From NCBI GenBank assembly GCA_031316155.1, contig JALDRB010000012.1:62001-126000 (forward strand): 64,000 bases of DNA, read 5' to 3'. Made by a program: the position numbers and the translations under genes. The stretch is from Candidatus Scalindua sp. GTDB taxonomy: Bacteria > Planctomycetota > Brocadiia > Brocadiales > Scalinduaceae. Under the pieces are notes generated by a model. It was given only the letters and a program-made list of their open reading frames with translations, was not told the origin of the DNA and ran no database searches. Of the stretch, positions 19,004 through 26,683 are shown in pieces (the stretch's first letter is position 1; each line of letters starts with the position of its first letter).

Positions 19004-19263
19004 TTTTTGATGACCAGGTTATTACAATCATTTCTGCTGAATACATTGGAGAACATAAGATTAAATTATCATTTAATAATAACACGATTCAATTAGTAGA
19101 TTTTTTTCCATTCTTAAATAGTTCATTAAATCCTTTAATAAGAAAATATTTAGACAAACAGGAATTTAAAAAATTTAAAATTGATAATGGTGATTTAGAG
19201 TGGAATGACTATGATCTTTGCTTCCCAATTGCGGATTTGTATGAAAATAATATAAAATCATAA
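19000..19263 (+). CDS. DUF2442 protein
   Basis: 87 residues with the small beta-rich fold typical of DUF2442 (MIFDDQVITIISAEYIGEHK; later DLEWNDYDLCFPIADLYENN). Start overlaps the stop of the DUF4160 frame (ATGA), indicating translational coupling. AAAGGAAAG lies just upstream. The last 55 bp are also present, exactly duplicated, at 15701. The family is often found as partner of a short DUF4160 protein. Biochemical role not established. Confidence 0.85.
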   Translation: MIFDDQVITIISAEYIGEHKIKLSFNNNTIQLVDFFPFLNSSLNPLIRKYLDKQEFKKFKIDNGDLEWNDYDLCFPIADLYENNIKS

Positions 19264-19302
19264 CAAGTCTCTGAAGCTAACCCCTTGATTCCTGGCGGTT
19301 CG
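19209..19302 (+). repeat. 94-bp direct repeat, copy 2 (intact gene end)
   Basis: Exact match to 15701-15794. Covers the end of the DUF2442 gene and the attC-like CATAACAAGTC segment. The copies differ first just after GGCGGTTCG (G at 15795, A at 19303). This copy marks the apparent right edge of the cassette region, and housekeeping-type sulfur genes start 120 bp later. Confidence 0.9.
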
Positions 19303-19422
19303 ATTATTTTTTAGATTTCTTTTTTAATTTATAATTTTATCCGCCACACGGGGTAGCTTAGCTTAGTCGTTGAGACCAGAAGCTGTATTATTGAAACTCG
19401 ATGAAAGAGACGGAGGAAACAA

Positions 19423-20046
19423 ATGGCGAGGTTTTATCCTGTTTATTTAGATATTAGTGGGAAAAGATGCGTAATTGTTGGAGGGGGAAAGGTTGCTTAT
19501 CGTAAGGCGTGTAGTTTACAAGATGCAGGGGCAGACGTAACCGTGATAAGTCCGGATGTCTGTTCAGACATTGTGAAACGAAACGGGCTTACGGTGATAA
19601 AGAAAAAATATGAAGAGGGTTTTATCGATGACGCCTTCCTTGTTATTGCTGCTACAGATAATCAGGAGGTTAACAGGAAAATTGCGATAGATGCAGAGAA
19701 GAGAAATATGCTGGTAAATGTAGTTGATTGCCCGGAACTTTGCTCATTCACTGTTCCTTCAACCATAAACAGGGGAGATCTCTGCATCAGCGTTTCAACC
19801 GGCGGGGCAAGCCCTGCTCTTGCCAAAAATATTCGAAGAAAATTAGAAGAAATATTCGGTTCAGAGTATGAAGAGTATATAAATTTGTTAACAAAGATGC
19901 GTGCTTTAGCGTTGTCAGAGATTAAGGATGACCTGAAACGGAGAAAAATACTCCAACGGCTGGCGGAAAATGATATGCTGGAAATCGTGAAGGCCAGAGG
20001 GACCAAAGAAGCAGAAACGAAGATGAGGCAAATTATTTTTGAGTGA
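19423..20046 (+). CDS. Precorrin-2 dehydrogenase / sirohydrochlorin ferrochelatase (CysG N-terminal domain, Met8-like)
   Basis: 207 residues, matching the stand-alone family. N-terminal Rossmann motif VIVGGGKVAYRKA at residues 17-29, ATDNQEVNRKI, NVVDCPELCSFTVPS and GGASPALAKNIRRKLEE, all typical. It makes sirohydrochlorin from precorrin-2 with NAD+ and inserts iron to give sirohaem. The sirohaem-dependent reductase gene 300 bp downstream on the same strand is the likely consumer. Ribosome site GGAGG precedes ATG. Confidence 0.93.
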   Translation: MARFYPVYLDISGKRCVIVGGGKVAYRKACSLQDAGADVTVISPDVCSDIVKRNGLTVIKKKYEEGFIDDAFLVIAATDNQEVNRKIAIDAEKRNMLVNVVDCPELCSFTVPSTINRGDLCISVSTGGASPALAKNIRRKLEEIFGSEYEEYINLLTKMRALALSEIKDDLKRRKILQRLAENDMLEIVKARGTKEAETKMRQIIFE

Positions 20047-20219
20047 AACAGAGACATAAGCAGGAGATGGAGGCAGATAGTTTATCCTTCGTAGTAAACT
20101 AGAGAGAACGGGGTAGTATCTTAATAAAAATATTTTGATCATTTTGGGGAAAAATTACGATTTTTAGTAATTTAGAACATGGATGAAGTTTAATTACAGA
20201 ATCTGAAAGCGTGAAGACA

Positions 20220-20263
20220 CCTGCCCGATTTCTTCATTAGCTCTTCAATGGGCAGGACTTTTT
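20220..20263 (+). terminator. Rho-independent terminator-like hairpin
   Basis: CCTGCCC (20220-20226) pairs with GGGCAGG (20250-20256), followed by ACTTTTT. It lies between the sirohaem synthase gene and the reductase gene, 90 bp before the latter, so it could equally be a leader attenuator. Confidence 0.55.
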
Positions 20264-20353
20264 CTCCTTGCAACATATTCCTATTGGTGATACTATTTAC
20301 TCTGCTAGACAGTGAATTAAATTAAGTGATTTATTAGACTTAAGGAGTGCTTA

Positions 20354-21244
20354 ATGCCTGAAAGTACAGATGGGAAAAGAGTTAATTTAAAAGAATTAAA
20401 ATCCGGCGGATTTATAAAACAGACTCAGAGGGATCTTTTTACGGTTCGTTTGCGAGTACCGGGCGGTAGGCTCGACATAGATAAAATGGCAAAGATTGCT
20501 GAAGTTGCGAAGAAGTATAGCAGAATGGGATATTGTCATCTGAGTTTCAGGCAATCTGTCGAAATTATCGGCGTACACATTGATGATTTTGACGCTTTAG
20601 TGAAGGAGTTGGCTGAATTCGGGCAGGAGGTTGCTTCTTGTGGCCCCCGTGTTCGGGTACCGACTGCATGCGGCGGTTGTGAGTATAATCCAAACGGGAT
20701 TATGGATGCACAGAAAAAGGCGTTGGAGGTAGATAAGGACCTTTTTGGTACTGAGTGCCACCATAAATTCAAGATTTCATTTTCGGGTTGTCCCATAGAT
20801 TGTGCCCGGACAAAAGGAATGGATCTGGGGTTTCAGGGAGTGGTAACTCCACAATGGGAGGAAGATCCCTGTACAAAATGTACCTTGTGTGCAAAGGCTT
20901 GTCTCGAAGGCGCCATTGTTGATGATGAGGACGGTACGCCTATTTTTTACAGCGAGAAGTGTGTGCAGTGCGGGGATTGCATTAAGGTGTGTCCGACAGA
21001 TGCCTGGACGGCAAAACGGAAGGGTTGGATCGTCCGTGCAGGAGGAAGGCATGGAAGACATCCCAGGGAAGCAGATGAGATTGTGAAATTTTTACCTGAT
21101 GAAAAGGTCACAGATTTTATCAGTAAAACCATTGAATGGTATAATAAGAATGGGAAGAGAGGGGAAAGAATAGGAAAGACGTTTGACCGTGTGGGTCTTA
21201 AAACTTTTAAGGATGAAGTTGCTCCTTCTTTTCTTACTGAATAG
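20354..21244 (+). CDS. Sirohaem [4Fe-4S] sulfite/nitrite reductase-like protein with ferredoxin domain
   Basis: 296 residues. N-terminal half-domain with LRVPGGRLDIDKMAKIAE, then HLSFRQSVEI (substrate-side residues). The sirohaem-cluster cysteines are in TACGGCEYNPNG and SFSGCPIDCART. Two [4Fe-4S] ferredoxin motifs follow: CTKCTLCAKACLEGAI and CVQCGDCIKVCPTDAW. This is the layout of small AsrC/Fsr-like sulfite reductases, which reduce sulfite to sulfide with six electrons. DsrE, JAB and TusA genes directly downstream support a role in sulfur assimilation or sulfide supply. GTG-free ATG start with AAGGAG upstream. Nitrite as substrate is not excluded. Confidence 0.88.
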   Translation: MPESTDGKRVNLKELKSGGFIKQTQRDLFTVRLRVPGGRLDIDKMAKIAEVAKKYSRMGYCHLSFRQSVEIIGVHIDDFDALVKELAEFGQEVASCGPRVRVPTACGGCEYNPNGIMDAQKKALEVDKDLFGTECHHKFKISFSGCPIDCARTKGMDLGFQGVVTPQWEEDPCTKCTLCAKACLEGAIVDDEDGTPIFYSEKCVQCGDCIKVCPTDAWTAKRKGWIVRAGGRHGRHPREADEIVKFLPDEKVTDFISKTIEWYNKNGKRGERIGKTFDRVGLKTFKDEVAPSFLTE

Positions 21245-21661
21245 ATGAAAGAAAAAAAATTTGTACTATTTCTTCATAGCGGAGCGTATGACAAATTATA
21301 TCAAGCTATAATGTTAGCAGTAACAGCAGCTTCTATGGGGCAGAAGGTTTACATATTCCTGTTCTTCTGGGCACTGAGAAAGTTTGTAAATGATAATCTG
21401 GATGAAATTACGTTTCCTGCTGATTTGCATGAAGAAGAGAAACGATTGTTAGAAGCTGTTCCGCGGGGAAGTTCAAACATGCTGAAGGAGATTCTGCAGG
21501 AGGTGTCCGGGATGGGTAATCTGAAAATTTATGCATGCAGCGGAATGGTAAAGTTAATGGAACTTGATGAAGAACTGGTAAAAAGCAGAGTTGACGATAT
21601 TATCGGTTTGCCTACCATGTTAAAGATGGCTGAGGGCGCTGAAACGCAACTTTATATTTAG
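21245..21661 (+). CDS. DsrE-like family protein
   Basis: 138 residues. Starts on the base after the stop of the reductase gene (TAG ATG), so it is translationally coupled. MKEKKFVLFLHSGAYDKLYQ and TAASMGQKVYIFLFFWAL are typical of the DsrE/F-like peroxiredoxin-fold group, and a conserved Cys lies in IYACSGMVKLM. Family members shuttle sulfane sulfur between carrier proteins. Here it probably works with the TusA protein two genes downstream. Confidence 0.85.
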   Translation: MKEKKFVLFLHSGAYDKLYQAIMLAVTAASMGQKVYIFLFFWALRKFVNDNLDEITFPADLHEEEKRLLEAVPRGSSNMLKEILQEVSGMGNLKIYACSGMVKLMELDEELVKSRVDDIIGLPTMLKMAEGAETQLYI

Positions 21662-21715
21662 CGAAACGGTTCATCTTCTGGGTAAAAGAGAACGTGAGAT
21701 TTTTGAGGGAAATCG

Positions 21716-22132
21716 TTGATTTACATTAATGCTCAGATCATTAACAAATTATTAGAAGAGGCAAAATCCGCGTATCCCTTTGAATGCTGCGGGATATTAG
21801 TCGGCAGTAACAATTCTAAAAAAGAGGTGCTCGAAATCTATCCTGTTGAAAACAAAAACAAGGAGAGGGCGAAGGACAGGTACGAAATAGATTCAAAAAC
21901 GTTTGATGAGATAGACAGTAAGGCGGTGCAGAGAGGTTCGAGTATCATTGGCCTCTACCATTCACATCCGGATCATCCCCCGATACCATCTGAATTTGAT
22001 AAAGAGTGTGCCTGTGTCTGGTCGGAATATTCATACATTATTATATCGGTAAAGGGAGAGAAAGAGACAGAAATCAAATCCTGGTATCTTGACAAAAAGA
22101 GAGAAGTGATTGAGGAAGAAATAAAGCAATGA
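21716..22132 (+). CDS. JAB/MPN (JAMM) metallopeptidase, Mec-like
   Basis: 138 residues. Zinc-site motif HSHPDHPPIPSEFD near residue 81 with the upstream Glu in YPFECCGILVGS, giving a complete JAMM E...HxHP...SxxD set. Starts with TTG at 21716 behind GAGGG. Prokaryotic JAB proteases in sulfur operons cleave the C-terminus of ThiS/CysO-like carrier proteins to release cysteine or restore the di-Gly end. No ThiS-like or ThiF-like gene is in this window, so its partner must be encoded elsewhere. Confidence 0.9.
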   Translation: MIYINAQIINKLLEEAKSAYPFECCGILVGSNNSKKEVLEIYPVENKNKERAKDRYEIDSKTFDEIDSKAVQRGSSIIGLYHSHPDHPPIPSEFDKECACVWSEYSYIIISVKGEKETEIKSWYLDKKREVIEEEIKQ

Positions 22133-22196
22133 GAATGTGAGAACAAGAATTTTGATAAAAGGTGTTTGAGGAAAGAATTTATCGGGAACTTAAAAA

Positions 22197-22433
22197 ATGA
22201 GTGAAAATGAAATAGATGAAAAAATCGATTTACGAGGTGTTCTTTGTCCGATTAATTTTGTTAAAACAAAATTAAAGCTTGAGACGATGGAGAGTGACCA
22301 GATTTTGGAAGTAACTCTGGACGATGGAGAACCAATGCGTAACGTCCCGAGGAGTGTCAAGGAAGATGGACACAAGATTGTTAAGGTCGAGAAATCTGGA
22401 GACGATTTTAAGATTTACATAAAAAAAAGTTAA
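22197..22433 (+). CDS. tusA: TusA-family sulfurtransferase
   Basis: 78 residues, one domain. The persulfide Cys is in DLRGVLCPINFVKTKLKLE at residue 17 (CPxN variant of the CPxP motif), and DDGEPMRNVPRSV is the usual second half. It carries sulfur as a persulfide. Last gene of the sirohaem/sulfur cluster, with about 65 bp spacing. Confidence 0.88.
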   Translation: MSENEIDEKIDLRGVLCPINFVKTKLKLETMESDQILEVTLDDGEPMRNVPRSVKEDGHKIVKVEKSGDDFKIYIKKS

Positions 22434-22680
22434 TAATACCGGTAGATGGATCAGTGTTTATTAATTTGCTCCTGTTTTTTTCCTGTTGCTGAAGAACATT
22501 TCAGTTTTTTGGCCAGAGCATTGTTTTCCCGACCATATCAGCTCACTTTATTCTTCTCTCCTGATTCAGTAAATTCCATTCTCTCCTCAGGTAACCATCA
22601 CATTAATTATAATTACTTGACACCTGTATGTTGTTTCTGTTAAAATTCGCACCTTGAAATTAAGTCTCATTTGCAGTATT

Positions 22681-23163
22681 ATGAAAATCTCTTACTTATT
22701 ATTTACTGTTTCCCTCATCATTGGATCGTCGGGTTGTTTATTTACTTCTCATGATCAGGCGAGGGATCTTTCCGGAAATTCGCGCTCCTCTCAAAATTTG
22801 AAGTCTTTTCAGGCTGATTTCGAGACGGTGTGGTCGGCGGCCATTATCGCATTAGATGGAATGCCGCTGGAAAAGATTGATAAAGAGAAGGGTGTTATTA
22901 AGACAGGTTGGATTGAGGGGTGGTCGCAAAGAGAAGCGAGAAGTGTGCTTACAAGAGGATTTCTTGATGACACTTGGAAAGCAAGGCGCTGCCTGATAGT
23001 CACTATTTCCCCTCATGATACTTTTTGTTCTGTGAAGGTCATTTGCAGGGAAGAGGAAAGGCCGAGGGGTGGGAGTTCAGCATACAGGTGGCGGAGAGTT
23101 CAGTCAAGTGGAGAGATGGAAGAAGAATTTCTAACACATGTTGAGGAAATATTAGGCCCATAG
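22681..23163 (+). CDS. Predicted lipoprotein, unknown function
   Basis: 160 residues from ATG 22681 (MKISYLLFTVSLIIGSSGC). The signal peptide ends in SSGC, an imperfect lipobox. The mature protein has FQADFETVWSAAIIALDGMP and later KEKGVIKTGWIEGW, a pattern known from small outer-membrane lipoproteins of the DUF3576/BamC-like type, but I cannot assign a family. It lies 250 bp after tusA and 80 bp before the flavin gene. An upstream in-frame TTG would spoil the signal peptide. Confidence 0.7.
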   Translation: MKISYLLFTVSLIIGSSGCLFTSHDQARDLSGNSRSSQNLKSFQADFETVWSAAIIALDGMPLEKIDKEKGVIKTGWIEGWSQREARSVLTRGFLDDTWKARRCLIVTISPHDTFCSVKVICREEERPRGGSSAYRWRRVQSSGEMEEEFLTHVEEILGP

Positions 23164-23242
23164 CGGGAATTGAGTCATTTCTGATAATAGCTAACTTTTT
23201 GGTTCTGGCTTGACTAGGTTGGGGGCTTAAGGTCTGAAAGAT

Positions 23243-24925
23243 ATGAAAAATAAGTGCTTGGTCTTACTACTATTTTTAACGTTATTATTTACTGTTAGTT
23301 CTCAATGTAACGGACAAGCCGATTTAAAGGAGGAATCTTCAGAAAGCTATGATATTCAGGTTTTTCTAACAAAAGAGCAGGCATTAAACCAGTCATTTCC
23401 TGATTGTGATACTATTGTTTATGATGAGATCATCCTTACCGAAGAAGAGAAGATTCGGCTTCAAAAGAGTCTGAAACGTAAGATATTTGAGGATAGCTTT
23501 ATTGTTTATTTTGGTATTAAATCAGGGAAGGTCGAGGGATATGCAATCATTACTGAGGAGGTAGGGAAGTTTCATCCTTATACGTTTATCGTGTCTGCTA
23601 ATCCGGAAGGCAAGATTCGCCATATAGCCGTACTCGTTTATCGTGAAAGCAGAGGTAGTGAGATCATGAATAAAAGATTTCTCCATCAGTTTAAGGGGAA
23701 ATCTCTTAAGAATCCGATTCGCATCAATAGAGACATCATTAATATTACCGGTGCAACCATGTCTGTTGTAACCATGTGTACGGGTGTTAAGAAGGTGCTT
23801 GCCGTAATTGAGGAGTTCTATATCAATGGAAAAAGAGGCAAGAATATTGATTCATTGAATAAGGTGGAGTTTAGGGAGAAAAAGGAAAAAAAAGAGGCGA
23901 CATTGCTCAAAAAGGCTGTCCTGAGTATGGGCACTGTTTTTGAAATTACGGCTTATGTTTCCGATAACGAGAGGGCTGAAATTGCATTTAAAGAAGTTTT
24001 CAATGAAGTAAACAGACTCGATAAATTAATGAGCAATTATAAGGAAGACAGTGATCTCTCAAAGGTAAATCGAGAAGCTGGATCAGGAGCAGTCTCCTGT
24101 GATGATGAACTTGCGTACATAATCGAGCAGTCTCTGATGTATGGTGATGCCACAAAAGGGGCCTTTGATATTACCGTGGGACCTCTCATGAAAAAGTGGG
24201 GATTTTTCAGGGAAGAGGGAAGAATACCTGACAAAAAAGAGTTGGAACTGGCTTTGGGGTGGGTTTCTTATAAAAATGTTATAGTTGAAACAGAAACCAA
24301 AAAATCTTTAATCAGAGATTCCCGTTATGAAAGTGTTATATCATTCGAGAATCCGCACACGCAGATAGACCTGGGCGGGATTGGAAAGGGTTATGCGGTT
24401 GACGTAGCAACGAAGATGCTTCGGGAAAACGGGATACGGTCTGCACTCATAAATTTTGCAGGAAATGTATACGCGTACGGTTCGCCTGCCGGAAGAAAGT
24501 ACTGGGCCATCGGTTTGCAACATCCAAGAAACAGTAAGAGTATTCTCGGTTCTTTTGAGATTGTGGATAAGGCTGTTTCTACCTCTGGAGATTACGAAAA
24601 ATTTTTCATCATGAATGGAGAAAGATATTCTCATATTATTGATCCGAGGACTGGTACGCCTGTTAAGAGTGTTGTAAGCGTGACAATCGTCGCTGATGAT
24701 GCCACCATGGCTGACGCCTTCTCTACCGGTGTTTTTGTAATGGGAGTGGAGGAGGGTTTGAAATTTATTGAAAGCAAACCTGGTGTCGAAGGCATTATTG
24801 TTTATGAGGATAGTAATGCAAACCTCATAATCAAAACCTCAAGCGGCATGAGAGACCTTTTTCAGGACGACAGTAAACAATCTTACAAAGTATCAAAATC
24901 AGACATAATCATAACGGGCAGTTAA
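23243..24925 (+). CDS. FMN-binding domain fused to ApbE-type FAD:protein FMN transferase
   Basis: 560 residues. Signal peptide at 1-24. Residues 30-195 form an NqrC/RnfG-like FMN-binding domain with the flavinylation motif ITGATMSVVT near 174. From about residue 225 a full ApbE domain follows: LSMGTVFEITAYV, FDITVGPLMKKWGFF, IDLGGIGKGYAVDVA, SALINFAGNVYAYG, SHIIDPRTGTPV and ATMADAFSTGVFVMG (metal and FAD site). ApbE attaches FMN to Thr/Ser of such motifs, so the protein probably flavinylates itself or partners and works outside the cytoplasm in electron transfer. Fusion of target and enzyme is less common than separate genes. Confidence 0.93.
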   Translation: MKNKCLVLLLFLTLLFTVSSQCNGQADLKEESSESYDIQVFLTKEQALNQSFPDCDTIVYDEIILTEEEKIRLQKSLKRKIFEDSFIVYFGIKSGKVEGYAIITEEVGKFHPYTFIVSANPEGKIRHIAVLVYRESRGSEIMNKRFLHQFKGKSLKNPIRINRDIINITGATMSVVTMCTGVKKVLAVIEEFYINGKRGKNIDSLNKVEFREKKEKKEATLLKKAVLSMGTVFEITAYVSDNERAEIAFKEVFNEVNRLDKLMSNYKEDSDLSKVNREAGSGAVSCDDELAYIIEQSLMYGDATKGAFDITVGPLMKKWGFFREEGRIPDKKELELALGWVSYKNVIVETETKKSLIRDSRYESVISFENPHTQIDLGGIGKGYAVDVATKMLRENGIRSALINFAGNVYAYGSPAGRKYWAIGLQHPRNSKSILGSFEIVDKAVSTSGDYEKFFIMNGERYSHIIDPRTGTPVKSVVSVTIVADDATMADAFSTGVFVMGVEEGLKFIESKPGVEGIIVYEDSNANLIIKTSSGMRDLFQDDSKQSYKVSKSDIIITGS

Positions 24926-25253
24926 TCTCTTGAGACTACCCAGTATTCCTTTTATATAATGTAGAAAAGTATAATATTTAAAAGACTAATCACACAAAGA
25001 CACAGAGTCACAAAGGATAATTACTGAAAATGAGGTTGGGAAAGTTGTAGTTCTGCTGAGACGGTAGTTCATAAAACCCTTGATCCTCGACTTTTCGTTA
25101 TTGTGTATGAAGTAATTCTAACTCACTCATGTTTCCTTCCTGCAATTCCTGTCTTCCTAAGTGGCCCTTTATTTTTAAGATTTTAGCATCTAAGATAGTA
25201 GAAAATTCAGGAAAAGAATTAAGCGGACGAGTAATTAAAAAACATCCGGATCT
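24926..25253. other. Intergenic region, nothing recognised
   Basis: 328 bp between convergent genes. No open frame, strong hairpin or repeat copy found by eye. Confidence 0.5.
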
Positions 25254-26315
25254 TTATGTAACGTGAAAGGATTTGAGTTTTTCAAGGAATAAATCGTTCT
25301 CTTCCCTTCTGCCGATTGTTACCCGCACATAACTTGATAATCCGGGAATGGTATGGAGACTGCGAATACGTACTCCTGATTCTGCCAGTTGTTGAAAAAC
25401 AGTGTGTGGATTAATTACCTTGAAAAGAATAAAATTGGCTTGAGAAGGGATAAAGCATATCCCCATATCAGTAAGTTGATATACCACGCGTTCTCTTTCC
25501 TCAATAATACTTTCCGAAAGATTTTTCAGGTGAGGCTGGATAAGGTTGAAATGTTTTGCAATTATCAGCTGAAAATAGCTTAAGTGATAGGGCGCCGTAA
25601 ATATTGTTTCCATTGCATTAACAATATCGGGGTGACCAATTCCGTACCCCAAACGGATTCCCGCCATGCAGGACTTTGAGGTAGTGCGTGCTATAAAGAG
25701 GTTTTGATGATCTTTTAAGAGGTGTATCCATGTCTTTTTAGAGAAATCACCATAAGCCTCATCCACAAATATCAATGAGTTTTTTAAGAGAGCAGCCTCG
25801 ATAGCGCCGTCTTCAGGAATGGTACCAGTTGGGTTGTTCGGGGCTACAATGAACACAATATGATGGTTTGATTCATTGATATGGTCTCTTGTTACCGTCT
25901 CGTCAGCAGCAAGCTGAACCCTGGTAACTTGAGTCCGGTTAAATTTGGCTGCATGGCAAAACATCGGATACGTAGGCTCAAAAACCAGGGCCTTTCGGTC
26001 GTGCCCACCTGCAACAAGATAAGCTCCCTGAATGAGTTGATCACAACCAATGGTAAGAACTATATTTTCCGGAGAAAATCCGATTACTCCGGCAAAGGCC
26101 TTTTTGACTTCGGCGTACATTGAAGGCTGTGGGTATCGATTCCACTGGCACTCCCTCAGCTTGCCCAGCAGGAGTGTCTTGACATCTTCCGGCAGATCAA
26201 ATGGCGATTCGTTTTGATCAAGTTTTGCCTTATGGGGAAGCTCGGAGACCGTAAATGGTGCTGAGAAAGAGATATCGTCTCTCAGCAGGGATTTTACCGC
26301 ACTTTCAGGATTCAT
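25254..26315 (-). CDS. hisC: Histidinol-phosphate aminotransferase
   Basis: 353 residues, family length. Class I/II PLP fold: LDQNESPFDLPEDV near residue 32, APNNPTGTIPE, FVDEAYGDFS and the lysine motif ARTTSKSCMAGIRLGYG near 210; the C-terminal VRVTIGRREENDLFLEKL is typical of HisC. Transfers an amino group from glutamate to imidazole acetol phosphate in histidine synthesis. It stands alone, opposite in strand to its neighbours. A related aminotransferase specificity cannot be excluded. Confidence 0.88.
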   Translation of the reverse strand: MNPESAVKSLLRDDISFSAPFTVSELPHKAKLDQNESPFDLPEDVKTLLLGKLRECQWNRYPQPSMYAEVKKAFAGVIGFSPENIVLTIGCDQLIQGAYLVAGGHDRKALVFEPTYPMFCHAAKFNRTQVTRVQLAADETVTRDHINESNHHIVFIVAPNNPTGTIPEDGAIEAALLKNSLIFVDEAYGDFSKKTWIHLLKDHQNLFIARTTSKSCMAGIRLGYGIGHPDIVNAMETIFTAPYHLSYFQLIIAKHFNLIQPHLKNLSESIIEERERVVYQLTDMGICFIPSQANFILFKVINPHTVFQQLAESGVRIRSLHTIPGLSSYVRVTIGRREENDLFLEKLKSFHVT

Positions 26316-26683
26316 CTGGTCATTTCAATTGATATGGTATGAAAACAGGCAAATACGACGAGCACATTCTAATGCAAAAGACTGCAGATTGAAAGAGAGA
26401 AAAAGGGAAAGTTTGAAAACCGAAGGTTTTCATTTAACAATCCGGCCGAGCCTGAACACTTATTAAATTCATACCGTTTTGGTTCTGACTCGACCAGATT
26501 GAGCATCTTGAGTGTATAAATTAAGGCTAACATCCCGAGTTACTGTATTTTTTAATGTTCAAAGGAACCACTCTTCCGGTATAATGCTCCCGCTAAAAAC
26601 AGTAAAATAACAGGTATTTCGAAAATCATTTTTAAAAGCGGTTACCATTAAAAGTTTGAGGTAAAAACGAAAAGGAATAAACG
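26316..26683. other. Divergent intergenic region
   Basis: 368 bp between hisC (minus) and the transporter (plus), so promoters for both must lie here. Contains TTTTGGTTCTGACTCGACC near 26478, an imperfect second copy of a stretch near 23198. Nothing else recognised. Confidence 0.4.

Noticed and set aside
19340-19385. GGGGTAGCTTAGCTTAGTCGTTGAGACC as a tRNA
   Set aside because: It looks tRNA-like at first (GTAGCTTAG) but no cloverleaf with acceptor stem and T-loop can be drawn.
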